From NCBI GenBank assembly GCA_910577085.1, contig CAJTLE010000141.1:1-6634 (forward strand): DNA of 6,634 nt, given 5' to 3'. The position numbers and the translations under genes are program-made. The notes beneath the pieces were generated by a model. The model had not been told where the DNA came from. It made no database searches and was given only the letters and a program-made list of their open reading frames with translations. Positions 6,386 through 6,634 of this stretch are shown piece by piece (the first letter of the stretch is position 1; every line of letters starts with the position of its first letter). This DNA is from an uncultured Allobaculum sp. (GTDB taxonomy: Bacteria > Bacillota_I > Bacilli_A > Erysipelotrichales > Erysipelotrichaceae).

Positions 6386-6415
6386 AAAAAAGGCAGATTC
6401 CAAAGAATCCACCTT
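6386..6415 (-). terminator. Strong rho-independent terminator with no gene in front of it
   Basis: On the minus strand an 11-bp stem (6405-6415 with 6390-6400, two G-U pairs) closes a TTTG loop and runs into a T-tract (A5 or A6 at 6386-6391). It would stop leftward transcription entering from the right. The next 170 bases to the right contain no minus-strand gene, so its original partner gene appears to be lost, displaced, or an untranslated RNA. Confidence 0.85.
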
Positions 6416-6588
6416 CAACTTCCTGCTCAAATAAAACAACCAGTCTCAATTCAAATATCATCCCTTGAATCGCCCAATCAAGAAGATCCTCTTGCTTCTT
6501 TCAGGCAAACGGATTTTAACAGTTGGTTATATTGGGTTTTTAAGGAAAAAACAGTCTATAATGAATATAGATGTGTTATTATAAATCC
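6416..6588. other. Gene-free stretch between orphan terminator and right-edge gene
   Basis: No gene is supported. A minus-strand frame ending near 6443 gives only about 22 codons after a stop and could be the remnant 3' end of a lost gene, but nothing recognisable is encoded. The right part holds the plus-strand promoter described separately. Confidence 0.5.
6532..6562 (+). promoter_or_regulatory. Promoter for the right-edge plus-strand gene
   Basis: A perfect -10 box TATAAT lies at 6557-6562. The -35 is weak: TTGGGT at 6532-6537 with a long 19-bp spacer, or a poorer box at 17-18 bp. Transcription would start near 6569, leaving a leader of only about 20 nt without an evident Shine-Dalgarno sequence. 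Confidence 0.55.
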
Positions 6589-6634
6589 ATGAGAATGAAG
6601 ACGTCACAAGCCTGCAAATACCTCGGGGTTGCCA
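6589..6634 (+). CDS. Start of a MerR/IS607-TnpA-type HTH protein (partial, runs off right edge)
   Basis: Fifteen codons are visible, MRMKTSQACKYLGVA, reading off the window. The pattern of an initial MKTS followed by an A-x-x-LGV helix is typical of the N-terminal helix-turn-helix of MerR-like proteins, including the serine recombinase TnpA of IS607 elements and excisionase-type DNA-binding proteins. Either ATG, 6589 or 6595, may be the start; neither has a clear ribosome binding site. It is the only plus-strand gene signal here, and lies next to an orphan terminator of opposite polarity. With so few residues the family is a guess; only that it is a real gene start (promoter, open frame, HTH-like pattern) is reasonably supported. 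Confidence 0.45.
   Translation, partial: MRMKTSQACKYLGVA

Noticed and set aside
6440..6510. Remnant minus-strand gene end before the orphan terminator
   Set aside because: Only about 22 codons between stops with no recognisable protein signature; cannot be supported as a pseudogene.

Overview
The window looks like chromosomal DNA from a low-to-moderate GC Gram-positive bacterium (Bacillota). Evidence for this: tightly packed genes with overlapping ends, strong GGAGG-type ribosome binding sites, short T-tailed hairpin terminators, and SbcD/SbcC proteins of Firmicutes type. I lean towards Erysipelotrichia or a relative, but the sequence alone does not settle this. All four well-supported multi-gene coding units read on the minus strand. 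Only a gene fragment at the extreme right edge reads on the plus strand.

Layout, left to right. Positions 1-126 hold a minus-strand terminator and an imperfect-looking end structure (GGTTCT...AGAACC) that could be the end of an ISL3-like insertion sequence lying mostly outside the window. Positions 127-220 are an AT-rich spacer. Positions 221-3977 carry the sbcD-sbcC operon (minus strand; sbcD first, 14-bp overlap). It encodes the two subunits of the Mre11/Rad50-like nuclease that trims hairpins and DNA ends. Positions 3978-4348 are a 371-bp non-coding leader/intergenic region with several layers of repeats: 17-bp tandem units, ATTGA/TCAAT palindromes, a 9-bp tandem repeat and a long-range 8-bp inverted repeat. 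One of its motifs recurs on the far side of the operon in the spacer downstream of sbcC.

Positions 4349-6304 hold a second minus-strand operon. Two small genes of unknown function (about 91-97 aa and 201 aa) are followed, with a 7-bp overlap, by a CPBP/Abi-type membrane protease of 328 aa with all its catalytic motifs. A clear terminator closes the unit. The tight coupling suggests that the two soluble-looking proteins work with, or are handled by, the membrane protease. This is the most plausible undescribed unit in the window, but no function can be read from it.

Positions 6386-6588 hold a strong minus-strand terminator with no gene in front of it, then a gene-free stretch, then a plus-strand TATAAT promoter. 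The first 15 codons of a plus-strand gene follow, running off the window. Its start reads like a MerR/IS607-TnpA-type helix-turn-helix protein. The orphan terminator next to a new, oppositely oriented HTH gene suggests the boundary of an insertion or a rearranged junction.
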